Shown here piece by piece: positions 57,156-64,000 of a stretch of 64,000 nt of DNA. The notes below the pieces were generated by a model that saw only the letters and a list, made by a program, of their open reading frames with translations, ran no database searches and was not told the origin of the DNA. Location: positions 173,760-237,759 of the forward strand of contig NZ_HE578926.1 in the NCBI RefSeq assembly GCF_000313565.1, written 5' to 3'. The position numbers and the translations under genes were made by a program. This DNA comes from Dielma fastidiosa. GTDB taxonomy: Bacteria; Bacillota_I; Bacilli_A; Erysipelotrichales; Erysipelotrichaceae. Position 1 is the stretch's first letter, and the number at the start of each line of letters is the position of its first letter.

Positions 57156-57566
57156 ATGAAAAAACAAACACTAGGTGAAATGATCGCATCACTGCGTAAG
57201 GAACAGGGAATGACGCAGGCAGTGCTCGCAGATAAAATGAATGTGACTGATAAGGCAGTATCAAAATGGGAACGCGATCTGTCATGTCCGGATATTAATT
57301 CAATGCCTAAATTAGCAGAAATTTTAAATGTCACTGTTGATGAGTTAATGCAGGGAAAAGCATGTCCTAAAAACGAATCCATCATGAATCGTATCAATGA
57401 AGTGATACAGACAGTTCTCAAAGCAATCGTCGTGGCTATGGGTACAGCAGTCTTAGTTTTATCGATTCTTGACAAGCTTGATTTGCACACCGGCTTCACA
57501 TTACTGGGCATCGGTATGCTTTGTATTGGCATTGTCCTGCTTCAGGATCGTCAGCATCTTTCATGA
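57156..57566 (+). CDS. XRE regulator with C-terminal membrane segments
   Basis: A 136-residue protein. Helix-turn-helix at about 6-65 (LGEMIASLRKEQGMTQAVLA, VTDKAVSKWERDLSCPDINS, LAEILNVTVDELM). The C-terminal part has two hydrophobic segments (AIVVAMGTAVLVLSIL and GFTLLGIGMLCIGIVLL), so the regulator is tethered to the membrane. Start ATG follows AAAGGAG. No clear target; it may respond to envelope state. Confidence 0.88.
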   Translation: MKKQTLGEMIASLRKEQGMTQAVLADKMNVTDKAVSKWERDLSCPDINSMPKLAEILNVTVDELMQGKACPKNESIMNRINEVIQTVLKAIVVAMGTAVLVLSILDKLDLHTGFTLLGIGMLCIGIVLLQDRQHLS

Positions 57567-57733
57567 AATCGCAGCTGTATGAAGAACACACTGTTATCCA
57601 GCCAGCGTAAATTATTCACCAAGCATAAATAATTAATCGTAAAACAGATATTATTTAATGTTTATCATTAAATTTTATTTGACTATCGTAACTATGAGTG
57701 ATATACTTCAAGTATCAACAGGAGGTATTCTTC

Positions 57734-58264
57734 ATGCAGACTTTAGAGGATAAGTTAAAAAAGAGAAGTGGTATCATCGCAGCTGTGTCATTAGTTATCG
57801 GTGCGTTTTTACTTTTGGATTTTATTGTTTCATTGATTGCCCTCTTATGGCTATTAATCAGTTCGCCTGAAAGCAGTCAGTTCTATCAGTTTTTATTGAT
57901 TGCACTTCATGCGAATTCAAAAGGTGTTTTATGTGCTGAAATTGGCATCGACATGGTATCAGCCTTGATGCTGATGCTGATCATACGCCATGCTTATTTA
58001 TTTTTCAAATCAACTAAAAACGATGCCCGTCCCTTTAAGGCTGACAATATTATTAAGTTAAAGAAAGCAGGTATCGGAATGATCGTCTATGCCTTTGTAG
58101 AGGTTATCGCACGTAAAGGCTTCTATGCTTCCTTTGCAGACTCTGCCCCTGCTTCACAAGTCCCTGACCCGGCTTTTATTATCGCTGCCCTGCTGCTTTT
58201 TGCAATCGCTTTAATATTTGAATACGGTGCTTTGCTTCAGCAGTTATCTGATGAGACATTGTAA
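57734..58264 (+). CDS. DUF2975-type membrane protein
   Basis: A 176-residue protein with four membrane segments (AAVSLVIGAFLLLDFIVSLI, the EIGIDMVSALMLMLII region, IGMIVYAFVEVIA and AFIIAALLLFAIALIFEYG). The end IFEYGALLQQLSDETL is the usual DUF2975 sequence, and like other members it is followed at once by a small YozG-type XRE gene. The role is unknown, with a membrane sensor for the XRE protein as one option. Start ATG 57734 follows AGGAGG. Confidence 0.8.
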   Translation: MQTLEDKLKKRSGIIAAVSLVIGAFLLLDFIVSLIALLWLLISSPESSQFYQFLLIALHANSKGVLCAEIGIDMVSALMLMLIIRHAYLFFKSTKNDARPFKADNIIKLKKAGIGMIVYAFVEVIARKGFYASFADSAPASQVPDPAFIIAALLLFAIALIFEYGALLQQLSDETL

Positions 58265-58272
58265 GTGATATT

Positions 58273-58482
58273 ATGGCTATCATATTAAGATTGGACAGGG
58301 TTATGGCAGATCGCAAAATTTCATTAAATGAATTATCGGAAAAAGTCGGGGTAACCAATGTCAATTTATCCAAGATCAAAACCGGTAAGATCAGCGCGAT
58401 CCGCTTTTCTACATTAGAAGCTATCTGTGAGGTGCTGGATTGTCAGCCGGGCGATCTGCTTGAATATAAGAAAGATGAGTGA
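58273..58482 (+). CDS. Small XRE regulator (YozG type)
   Basis: A 69-residue protein that is one helix-turn-helix domain: LDRVMADRKISLNELSEKVG, VTNVNLSKIKTGKISAIRFS, LEAICEVLDCQPGDLLEY. It begins 8 bases after the DUF2975 stop with a weak binding site, so translation is probably coupled. The pair is common in Firmicutes and its target is not known. Confidence 0.88.
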   Translation: MAIILRLDRVMADRKISLNELSEKVGVTNVNLSKIKTGKISAIRFSTLEAICEVLDCQPGDLLEYKKDE

Positions 58483-58534
58483 ATTATGTCAGCGGCAGTG
58501 ATGCTGCTGATATTTTTATCTTATTTTCTACATT

Positions 58535-58577
58535 TGTCTTAAATATGCTTGACACTTATATAAGACAGTTGTAGAAT
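58535..58577 (+). promoter_or_regulatory. Promoter/operator of blaI-blaR1-type operon
   Basis: TTGACA (58549-58554), 17 bp, TAGAAT (58572-58577). CTTATATAAG in the spacer is a perfect 10-bp palindrome, and TGTCTTA (58535-58541) and TAAGACA (58561-58567) form a wider dyad over the -35 box. BlaI-type self-repression is expected. Confidence 0.7.
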
Positions 58578-58598
58578 ATGGTTAAAGGAGCTGATAGC

Positions 58599-58976
58599 AT
58601 GACAATGATGAAGAAATTACCGGATGCGGAGTTTGAAGTTATGAAGGTTGTATGGGCCAATGAACCGCCGATTACCACAAATATAATTATGGAACAGATC
58701 GGATATGAGAAGGGGTGGAAGGCACAGACAGTAAATTCATTGATGCTTCGTTTAGTTGAACGCGACTTCTTAAGTACCGATAAGAAAGGTAAAGAACGTA
58801 TCTATTATCCTTTGATTAATAAAGAAGACTATCTTAAATTTGAAACCAGTAATTTCATGAGACAATTTCATGATAATTCACTTCTCGATCTTGTGAATAC
58901 GCTGTATGCGGACCAAGCTCTGACTGATAATGATATCAATGAATTATTAGAATGGGCGAAACAGAGAAAGGACTAA
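58599..58976 (+). CDS. BlaI/MecI/CopY family repressor
   Basis: A 125-residue winged-helix repressor: LPDAEFEVMKVVWANEPPIT, then GWKAQTVNSLMLRLVERDFLSTDKKGKERIYYPL, and a C-terminal dimerising helix region where the partner protease cuts relatives (FMRQFHDNSLLDLVNTL). Start ATG 58599 has AAAGGAGC upstream. The sensor-protease gene starts one base after its stop. No beta-lactamase gene is in the window, so its targets may be wall or antibiotic-response genes elsewhere. Confidence 0.9.
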   Translation: MTMMKKLPDAEFEVMKVVWANEPPITTNIIMEQIGYEKGWKAQTVNSLMLRLVERDFLSTDKKGKERIYYPLINKEDYLKFETSNFMRQFHDNSLLDLVNTLYADQALTDNDINELLEWAKQRKD

Positions 58977-58977
58977 T

Positions 58978-60594
58978 ATGCAAAACTTTATATCGCACCT
59001 GCTGATGTGTTCATACCTTATGTCAGTGCTGGCGCTTATCTATATTGCCCTCACACCGCTTTTATCAAAACGCTATTCGATTAAGAGCCGCTATTATGCA
59101 TGGCTGATTATTATCCTCGGGTTTATCATTCCCTTTCGTCCCCGTTTCCGCAATGCCCTGGTAAAGATTGATTTACCAAAGAACATTGCGCTCATACCAA
59201 GCGCTGACCAGCTGCCTGCCGCCGCACCGACGCTCATCAGCAACGCTCAGTCACCCTCGGTAAGTATACCATGGAATACGCTTATTACAGCTGGCTGGCT
59301 GTTGGGAATGCTTTTATTTCTGATTTATCATATAATCAAGCATTATCGTTTTTTAAAGCTGGCATCACGCTGGAGTGAACCGACATCTGATGAAAATATG
59401 CTAACAATCATGCAGATACTTAAAACACAGATGGGAATTAATAAAGATATCAGCCTGCAAACCTGTGAATGTATCGGTTCGCCGATGCTGATCGGCATCA
59501 TTCATCCCAAAATCTTAATGCCGGCGGTGCAGTTCACACAAGATGAATACTTCTTAATTCTAAAGCATGAATTAATTCATTATCGTCAGAAAGACCTTTG
59601 GTACAAATATCTGGTACTGCTCGCTGCCGCCATCCATTGGTTCAATCCGATCATGATTATCATAACAAGAGTTATCGACATTCAGTGTGAATTAGCTTGT
59701 GATGAACAAGTCGTTTTGCATACTGATTCTGAAACGCGACAATCTTATAGTAAAACGATTCTTGGTGTTGTCAGATTTAATTCAAAATTAAAAACAGCTT
59801 TATCAACTAATTTTTATGGAGGTAAAAAAGACATGAAAAAAAGAATCAAAGCAATTATGGATACAAAACAGAAAAAAACGGGAATTGCCGTTCTCAGTGC
59901 TGTCATGGCATTTACTTTAGGCAGCGGCATCATCATAGCAGCAAATGAAAAGAATACTTCACCGGAAATCATTCGAGAGCACATTGTTCCTTCATCTAAT
60001 ATCAACGTGGCCTTCATGCCTGATCCTGAACTCTATGCCGCTTACTCAGCCTTTGGTATCACGATTTCTGAAGATGGCACTAAGCTGCTTTATAACGGTG
60101 AACCAATCCGTTCATTTATCGATCAGCAGGCGGTATCCGATGCCTTCTATTGGGATGAAAACGGTCATGAGAATTTATCGGCAGTCAGAAACAGCGGCGG
60201 TGAGATTATCGGCATTGAAACCATCACCGCTCAGGATGCCAAGGCATACTATGATGCCTTTTTCAAAGAGGAGCTAAACAGTACGCATTTTAATGAAAAT
60301 TATACGGCTGACACTAAGTTTGATCAATACAAGACTCTAGGGATTGAATACTCAGATGGAGTATTATATTATCAGGGTACAAGGGTTAAAACCTTTATTG
60401 ATGAACTTGGCGATAACCTATATGAGAGTTTTTGGAATGATCCTGCTGGAACGATCAATCTCAGCGTAATTCGTAATGAGCTGAATCAAATAACTGACAT
60501 TAAAAAAATAAGTGATGATGCAGCTAATGAGTATCAGCTGAAATTCGATGCGTATGAGCAGCAGCTGATTGAAAGAATCGAAAATAAATATTAA
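58978..60594 (+). CDS. BlaR1/MecR1-type M56 membrane peptidase
   Basis: A 538-residue sensor protease. Several membrane segments lie in about 1-310 with the cytoplasmic zinc-protease motif LKHELIHYRQKD (HExxH as HELIH) and the third ligand in CELACDEQVV. An external part of about 220 residues follows the segment KTGIAVLSAVMAFTLGSGII; it holds two similar units (YSAFGITISEDGTKLLYNGE and YKTLGIEYSDGVLYYQGTRV), not a penicillin-binding domain. So the sensed ligand is probably not a beta-lactam. It is expected to cleave the BlaI-type repressor. Start ATG follows AAAGGAC. Confidence 0.9.
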   Translation: MQNFISHLLMCSYLMSVLALIYIALTPLLSKRYSIKSRYYAWLIIILGFIIPFRPRFRNALVKIDLPKNIALIPSADQLPAAAPTLISNAQSPSVSIPWNTLITAGWLLGMLLFLIYHIIKHYRFLKLASRWSEPTSDENMLTIMQILKTQMGINKDISLQTCECIGSPMLIGIIHPKILMPAVQFTQDEYFLILKHELIHYRQKDLWYKYLVLLAAAIHWFNPIMIIITRVIDIQCELACDEQVVLHTDSETRQSYSKTILGVVRFNSKLKTALSTNFYGGKKDMKKRIKAIMDTKQKKTGIAVLSAVMAFTLGSGIIIAANEKNTSPEIIREHIVPSSNINVAFMPDPELYAAYSAFGITISEDGTKLLYNGEPIRSFIDQQAVSDAFYWDENGHENLSAVRNSGGEIIGIETITAQDAKAYYDAFFKEELNSTHFNENYTADTKFDQYKTLGIEYSDGVLYYQGTRVKTFIDELGDNLYESFWNDPAGTINLSVIRNELNQITDIKKISDDAANEYQLKFDAYEQQLIERIENKY

Positions 60595-60625
60595 AACAAC
60601 ATCGGGCCCAAGACCCGATGTTTTA
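60595..60625. terminator. Bidirectional terminator between blaR1-type and mgtA genes
   Basis: AACATCGGG and CCCGATGTT are exact inverted repeats around CCCAAGA, with A-rich and T-rich flanks. Confidence 0.8.
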
Positions 60626-60626
60626 C

Positions 60627-63356
60627 TTATAATAATTCCCCATATCGGCGGATATAGAAAACCTTCACAACTGTAGTAATAACCAGATAACCAGCTACGA
60701 TCAGCAGCAGCCAGCCATAATACATCAAAGGCATGCTGACTAAACCCAAGGCCTTGCCGATTTGGGTGGATGGCAGCAGCGTCAGCAGGAAGATGCCTGC
60801 TAATGACAGCAAAGTAACCGGCTTAGAAGCTCTTGTCTGTATAAAAGGCAGCTTGGCTGAGCGCAGTGTATGCAGTACAAGCGTCTGTGTCCACATGGAT
60901 TCAATAAACCAACCGGTTTGAAAAACAGAAATAAACAAGGTGATGCTGCTTTGATCAGTAAGCGTATGATAGCCGCCTTTCACTGCCATTGGGGCAATTA
61001 CAAAATAAAGCAGAAGATAGGTGCAGATATCAAATACTGAACTGATAGGGCCCATCCAAAGCATAAATTTGCTGATGCTCTCAGCAGCCCATGGTCTTGG
61101 CTGACGCAGAAATTCTGAATCAACATTATCAGATGGAATTGCCGCGCAGGAGAGATCATATACAAGTGAAAGCAGGATCAGCTGTATCGAGGTCATCGGT
61201 AAGAAAGGCAGAAATGCACTGGCGCAGAGCACTGAAAACATATTGCCAAAGCTTGAGCTGGCCGTCATCTTAATGTATTTAATTGTATTCGCATAGGTGC
61301 GGCGTCCCTCAAGAATACCTTCCTTCAAAACCATTAAATCCTTTTCAAGCAAAATGACATCAGCCGTTTCCTTCGCGATATCCACTGCTGTATCTACTGA
61401 AATGCCGACATCTGCTTGACGCATTGCCATGGCGTCATTAATGCCGTCACCCATATACCCCACGGTATGGCCATTCGCCTTTAGCTGTGCGACAATCCGC
61501 GCTTTTTGATCCGGTGACAGCTTTGCGAAAACCCTGCATTCCTCAACTAGCACTTTCAATTCATCATCACTCATCGCTTCAATTTCAAAACCCAATACAA
61601 TATGCCCGGTATCGATTCCCACCTGTTCACAGACACTGCAGGTAACTCGATCACTGTCACCGGTTAGAACCTTTACCTCAGTACCATATTCGTGCAGACT
61701 GGCTATCGCGCTCTTTGCACTGCCTTTTGGCGGATCAAGAAAAGCGAGATAACCGATCAAGATCATATCCTTTTCATCTTCTACGCCAAACATACCAGCC
61801 TCCCGCGGATTGGTTTTCTGCGCGACAGCCAGTACCCGCAGTCCCTGATCATTAAAATCAGCAACGGTTTTTAAAATCTGAACACGCAGCTCTTCACTCA
61901 TCATAACCGATTGATGATTAATTTCCACATGGGTACAGATTTTTAAGATTTCCTCTACAGCACCCTTAGTAATCAGCTGTGTCTTGCCATTCCCATCCTT
62001 AACAACCACACTCATACGGCGGCGGTTAAAATCATAGGGAATTTCGTCTACCTTTTCATACAGATTGCTTAAAGCCGCAAAAGCTTCATCATGCTCTGCC
62101 TCCGCAAAGGTTCTTTCAATGATTGCCACATCAAGCAGATTTTTCAATCCTGTCTGAAAATAGCTGTTTAAAAAGGCATGACGCAGCACTCTTGAATCTT
62201 CATTGCCTAAAACATCAAGGTGATATTCAAGGGCAACCTTATCTAACGTCAGGGTACCGGTTTTATCAGTACACAGAATATCCATCGCGCCAAAATTCTG
62301 AATAGCGTTTAAATCTTTAATAATCGTCTTTTGCTTCGACATCACTAACGCGCCCTTGGCCAGACATGTTGTTACAATCATCGGCAGCATTTCCGGCGTC
62401 ATGCCGACAGCAATCGATACCGCAAACATGAAGGCACTCAGCCAATCATGCTTAGTAAAACCATTGATTACAAATACAACAGGTACCATAACCAGCATGA
62501 AACGCATCAATATTTTAGTAACCGCATTCATACCCTTTTCAAAGCTGGTGGCATCCTGCGGTTCACTGAAGCTTTCTGCCATACTGCCAAAGAAAGTATC
62601 AGAGCCTACAGCGATAACCATACCTAACGCTGAGCCGCTGATTACATTGCTGCCCATAAAAGCAAGGTTCTCACTGTCAGTTACCGATGCCGCCGGCTCA
62701 CTCAAAGCAATCCCCTGCTTCTCAAGCGGATCACTCTCGCCGCTTAATGAAGCCTGTGAGATAAACAGATCCTTAGCCTGCAGAATTCTTACATCAGCAA
62801 CGACTAAATCACCAGCCGCCAGCCGCACCAAATCACCGGCAACTACTTCATCCGCGGGAATTTCCTTCGCACTCTGATTTCGATAAACCAAGGTTGTTGT
62901 TTCTACCATTTCATTCAGCTTCTCAGCTTCCCGGCTGGATTTAGTCTCCTGAACAAAACGTATTACAGTGCTTAGGGTAATCATCACAAAAATGATAATG
63001 ATCTTAGAAAAGTCTTGATCCTTAGCACTTACCATCACAACATCAGTAATAGCGGAAATCCCCATCAATGCGATCAGGATTAAGGTAAAAGGTGTAAATA
63101 AGCAGCGCAAAAGACGCAGTCCAGCCCAATCAGCCTTCTGCTTCGGCAGCGTATTCGTCCCATATTTTTCACGCATGAGTTCAGCTTGTACCTCATTAAA
63201 ACCATTCATGCTTTGATTAAATTCCTGCAGCAGCGCTTCTTCACTCAGTAAAGATAACGCTGATAAACGCTGTTTTAATTGAAGTCTTTTTTTATCTGCT
63301 TCATTTTTTCTATACTTAATTAAATTATTTTGTGTTAATAACTTCTTGAATGTCAT
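60627..63356 (-). CDS. mgtA: Magnesium-translocating P-type ATPase
   Basis: A 909-residue P-type ATPase (P3B, MgtA). N-terminal cytoplasmic part about 1-80; actuator domain with SLSGESDPLEK (TGES-like); phosphorylation Asp in CTDKTGTLTLDK; nucleotide site VTKGAVEE-type ITKGAVEEIL; hinge GDGINDAMAMRQADVGISV; about ten membrane segments with the MgtA-type motif NMFSVLCASAFLPFLPM. It imports Mg2+ when cell Mg2+ is low. Start ATG 63356 follows AAAGGAGG. The leader has an M-box riboswitch, a terminator and a 35-codon frame, so expression responds to Mg2+. Confidence 0.95.
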   Translation of the reverse strand: MTFKKLLTQNNLIKYRKNEADKKRLQLKQRLSALSLLSEEALLQEFNQSMNGFNEVQAELMREKYGTNTLPKQKADWAGLRLLRCLFTPFTLILIALMGISAITDVVMVSAKDQDFSKIIIIFVMITLSTVIRFVQETKSSREAEKLNEMVETTTLVYRNQSAKEIPADEVVAGDLVRLAAGDLVVADVRILQAKDLFISQASLSGESDPLEKQGIALSEPAASVTDSENLAFMGSNVISGSALGMVIAVGSDTFFGSMAESFSEPQDATSFEKGMNAVTKILMRFMLVMVPVVFVINGFTKHDWLSAFMFAVSIAVGMTPEMLPMIVTTCLAKGALVMSKQKTIIKDLNAIQNFGAMDILCTDKTGTLTLDKVALEYHLDVLGNEDSRVLRHAFLNSYFQTGLKNLLDVAIIERTFAEAEHDEAFAALSNLYEKVDEIPYDFNRRRMSVVVKDGNGKTQLITKGAVEEILKICTHVEINHQSVMMSEELRVQILKTVADFNDQGLRVLAVAQKTNPREAGMFGVEDEKDMILIGYLAFLDPPKGSAKSAIASLHEYGTEVKVLTGDSDRVTCSVCEQVGIDTGHIVLGFEIEAMSDDELKVLVEECRVFAKLSPDQKARIVAQLKANGHTVGYMGDGINDAMAMRQADVGISVDTAVDIAKETADVILLEKDLMVLKEGILEGRRTYANTIKYIKMTASSSFGNMFSVLCASAFLPFLPMTSIQLILLSLVYDLSCAAIPSDNVDSEFLRQPRPWAAESISKFMLWMGPISSVFDICTYLLLYFVIAPMAVKGGYHTLTDQSSITLFISVFQTGWFIESMWTQTLVLHTLRSAKLPFIQTRASKPVTLLSLAGIFLLTLLPSTQIGKALGLVSMPLMYYGWLLLIVAGYLVITTVVKVFYIRRYGELL

Positions 63357-63416
63357 TTTCTTATCCTCCTTTGTTTTAGAAAACGACATAAGCCAAGAAG
63401 GTGAACCTGCCCGCGA

Positions 63417-63524
63417 TTAAAGGTCAGAAAGGATCAAGATGCAGGTTTGATCACTTTCTGTCAATAGGATACTCACTCGGGCATGTCCATCATCATGTCC
63501 TATGCCACTGCAGCCTGATTCCAT
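63417..63524 (-). CDS. Leader ORF between M-box and mgtA
   Basis: A 35-codon frame with ATG 63524 and a good binding site (AAAGGGGTGACAG). The peptide begins MESGCSGIGHDDGHARVS and ends CILILSDL; it has two His, several Asp and a hydrophobic end. Its stop codon lies in the loop of a possible hairpin (AACCTGC / GCAGGTT, 63404-63447) upstream of the mgtA binding site. It may be a regulatory leader peptide in the style of MgtL, a small membrane-associated protein, or chance. Confidence 0.45.
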   Translation of the reverse strand: MESGCSGIGHDDGHARVSILLTESDQTCILILSDL

Positions 63525-63547
63525 TTCTGTCACCCCTTTCCAGACAA

Positions 63548-63583
63548 ATAAAAAAACTCTCTGTGCGATGACAAAGAGTCTTT
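63548..63583 (-). terminator. Intrinsic terminator controlled by the M-box
   Basis: On the minus strand AGACTCTTTGT pairs with ACAGAGAGT, followed by seven T. It lies between the M-box and the leader ORF. Confidence 0.8.
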
Positions 63584-63599
63584 ATGCGAACATAAAAAA

Positions 63600-63765
63600 G
63601 ATTGTCTGTCATCCAAGCTTTAGCTTTACAGGGCGTGGTTTGTTGACCATGAAATTGCATTAGACTACGCCTTGAACCGACGCAGTCTGCTAACCAACGC
63701 ATAGTGTCTCCACTATTTTGCGGCAGCAACCCATATCCCTGTAGTAGCCTCACCTACCACATATT
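63600..63765 (-). ncRNA. M-box (ykoK) magnesium riboswitch
   Basis: On the minus strand the leader has GGTAGGTGAGGCTACTACAG, GGATATGGGTTGCTGCCGC, a variable stem (AATAGTGGAGACACTAT), GTTGGTTAGCAGACTG and the downstream elements to about 63600. This matches the conserved GGTGAGGCTCCTA / CGCTGCTGCC core of the M-box. With Mg2+ bound the terminator forms and mgtA is off. Confidence 0.92.
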
Positions 63766-63784
63766 TATTTGTTTTACTAATTCC

Positions 63785-63812
63785 ATTATATGCGCAAAGC
63801 ACAGAAAGTCAA
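63785..63812 (-). promoter_or_regulatory. Promoter of mgtA
   Basis: On the minus strand TTGACT (63807-63812), 16 bp, TATAAT (63785-63790), followed by the M-box about 20 bases later. Confidence 0.8.
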
Positions 63813-63855
63813 CTCATTCAATTTAAGAATTATATCTCTTTCAAGCTTCATGCAA

Positions 63856-64000
63856 TTAATCATTAACCCCTTTTCCAAAGTGCTGACAATAATCGACGCT
63901 GTTTGACCAAGATGTCTGCCGCAATGCGGACACTTAAAGAAAAGTAAATTACACACAACCGCCAAACCTTCCACTAGGATGCCAAGCGGCAGCAAGAAGA
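63856..64000 (-). pseudogene. Broken zinc-ribbon membrane protein, C-terminal part
   Basis: The gene enters from the right edge. The visible part has the end of a membrane helix (GILVEGLAVVCNLLFF) and KCPHCGRHLG, the first half of a zinc ribbon. In the same frame the text then runs into unrelated residues and stops only at 63786, inside the mgtA promoter. In the next frame it continues YCQHFGKGVND and stops at 63856, which looks like the second half (YC-x2-x-GK). So a frameshift separates the halves; the second Cys pair is also reduced (CQHF for CPHC). Confidence 0.5.

Overview
The window looks like chromosome of a low-GC, fermentative gut Firmicute, most likely of the Erysipelotrichia type. 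This is inferred from strong AGGAGG-type ribosome binding sites, many sugar phosphotransferase (PTS) genes, LicT/RAT antitermination, an M-box and a probable yjdF riboswitch, BlaI/BlaR and MerR switches, and a ferredoxin-type nitrite/sulfite reductase. No rRNA, tRNA or CRISPR array was seen.

Layout. 1-1.8 kb: start of a cell-wall-binding protein and an accessory patch with a GNAT acetyltransferase. 1.9-3.3 kb: a MATE exporter behind an attenuator-like leader. 3.4-17.4 kb: three beta-glucoside modules, each with a LicT-type antiterminator and a PTS permease, with five RNA antiterminator/terminator pairs. The first (minus strand) and third (plus strand) are intact with a 6-phospho-beta-glucosidase. 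The middle one is decaying or recoded: its permease is split IIBC/IIA at an A7 run, its amidohydrolase is frameshifted at another A7 run, and its glucosidase is only a stub.

17.8-32.6 kb: alcohol dehydrogenase, sugar acetyltransferase, a lipoprotein fusing flavodoxin to aldo/keto reductase, nitrite/sulfite reductase, a DEAD-box helicase, an unknown protein, a large WYL-like/helicase/nuclease fusion, a tocopherol-cyclase-like protein with a divergent GntR regulator, an ECF sigma factor with a membrane coiled-coil partner, and an AraC regulator. 32.7-35.8 kb: an apparent insertion (XRE regulator, small membrane peptide, DUF4143 ATPase, tnpV relic) flanked by two copies of the 3' end of the acidic-tail gene at 35.7-36.5 kb. 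That secreted protein is a relative of the sigma factor's partner, and both loci share an upstream TTGTCACATTT motif, which suggests a small ECF regulon.

36.6-46.8 kb: a two-domain GGCT protein, a second MATE exporter, a hybrid histidine kinase, a tandem GntR regulator, a PAS-GGDEF-EAL-PAS protein with a degenerate GGDEF, and a TipA-like MerR regulator. 46.9-54.9 kb: YjdF with its leader RNA, a LevR-type regulator with a mannose-family PTS and SIS-domain enzyme (Amadori or amino-sugar use is a possibility), and a NagB-like deaminase. 55-64 kb: flavin oxidoreductase, a MerR-controlled aldo/keto reductase, small regulators, BlaI/BlaR1, and mgtA behind an M-box and a 35-codon leader ORF. The right edge cuts into a broken zinc-ribbon membrane protein gene.
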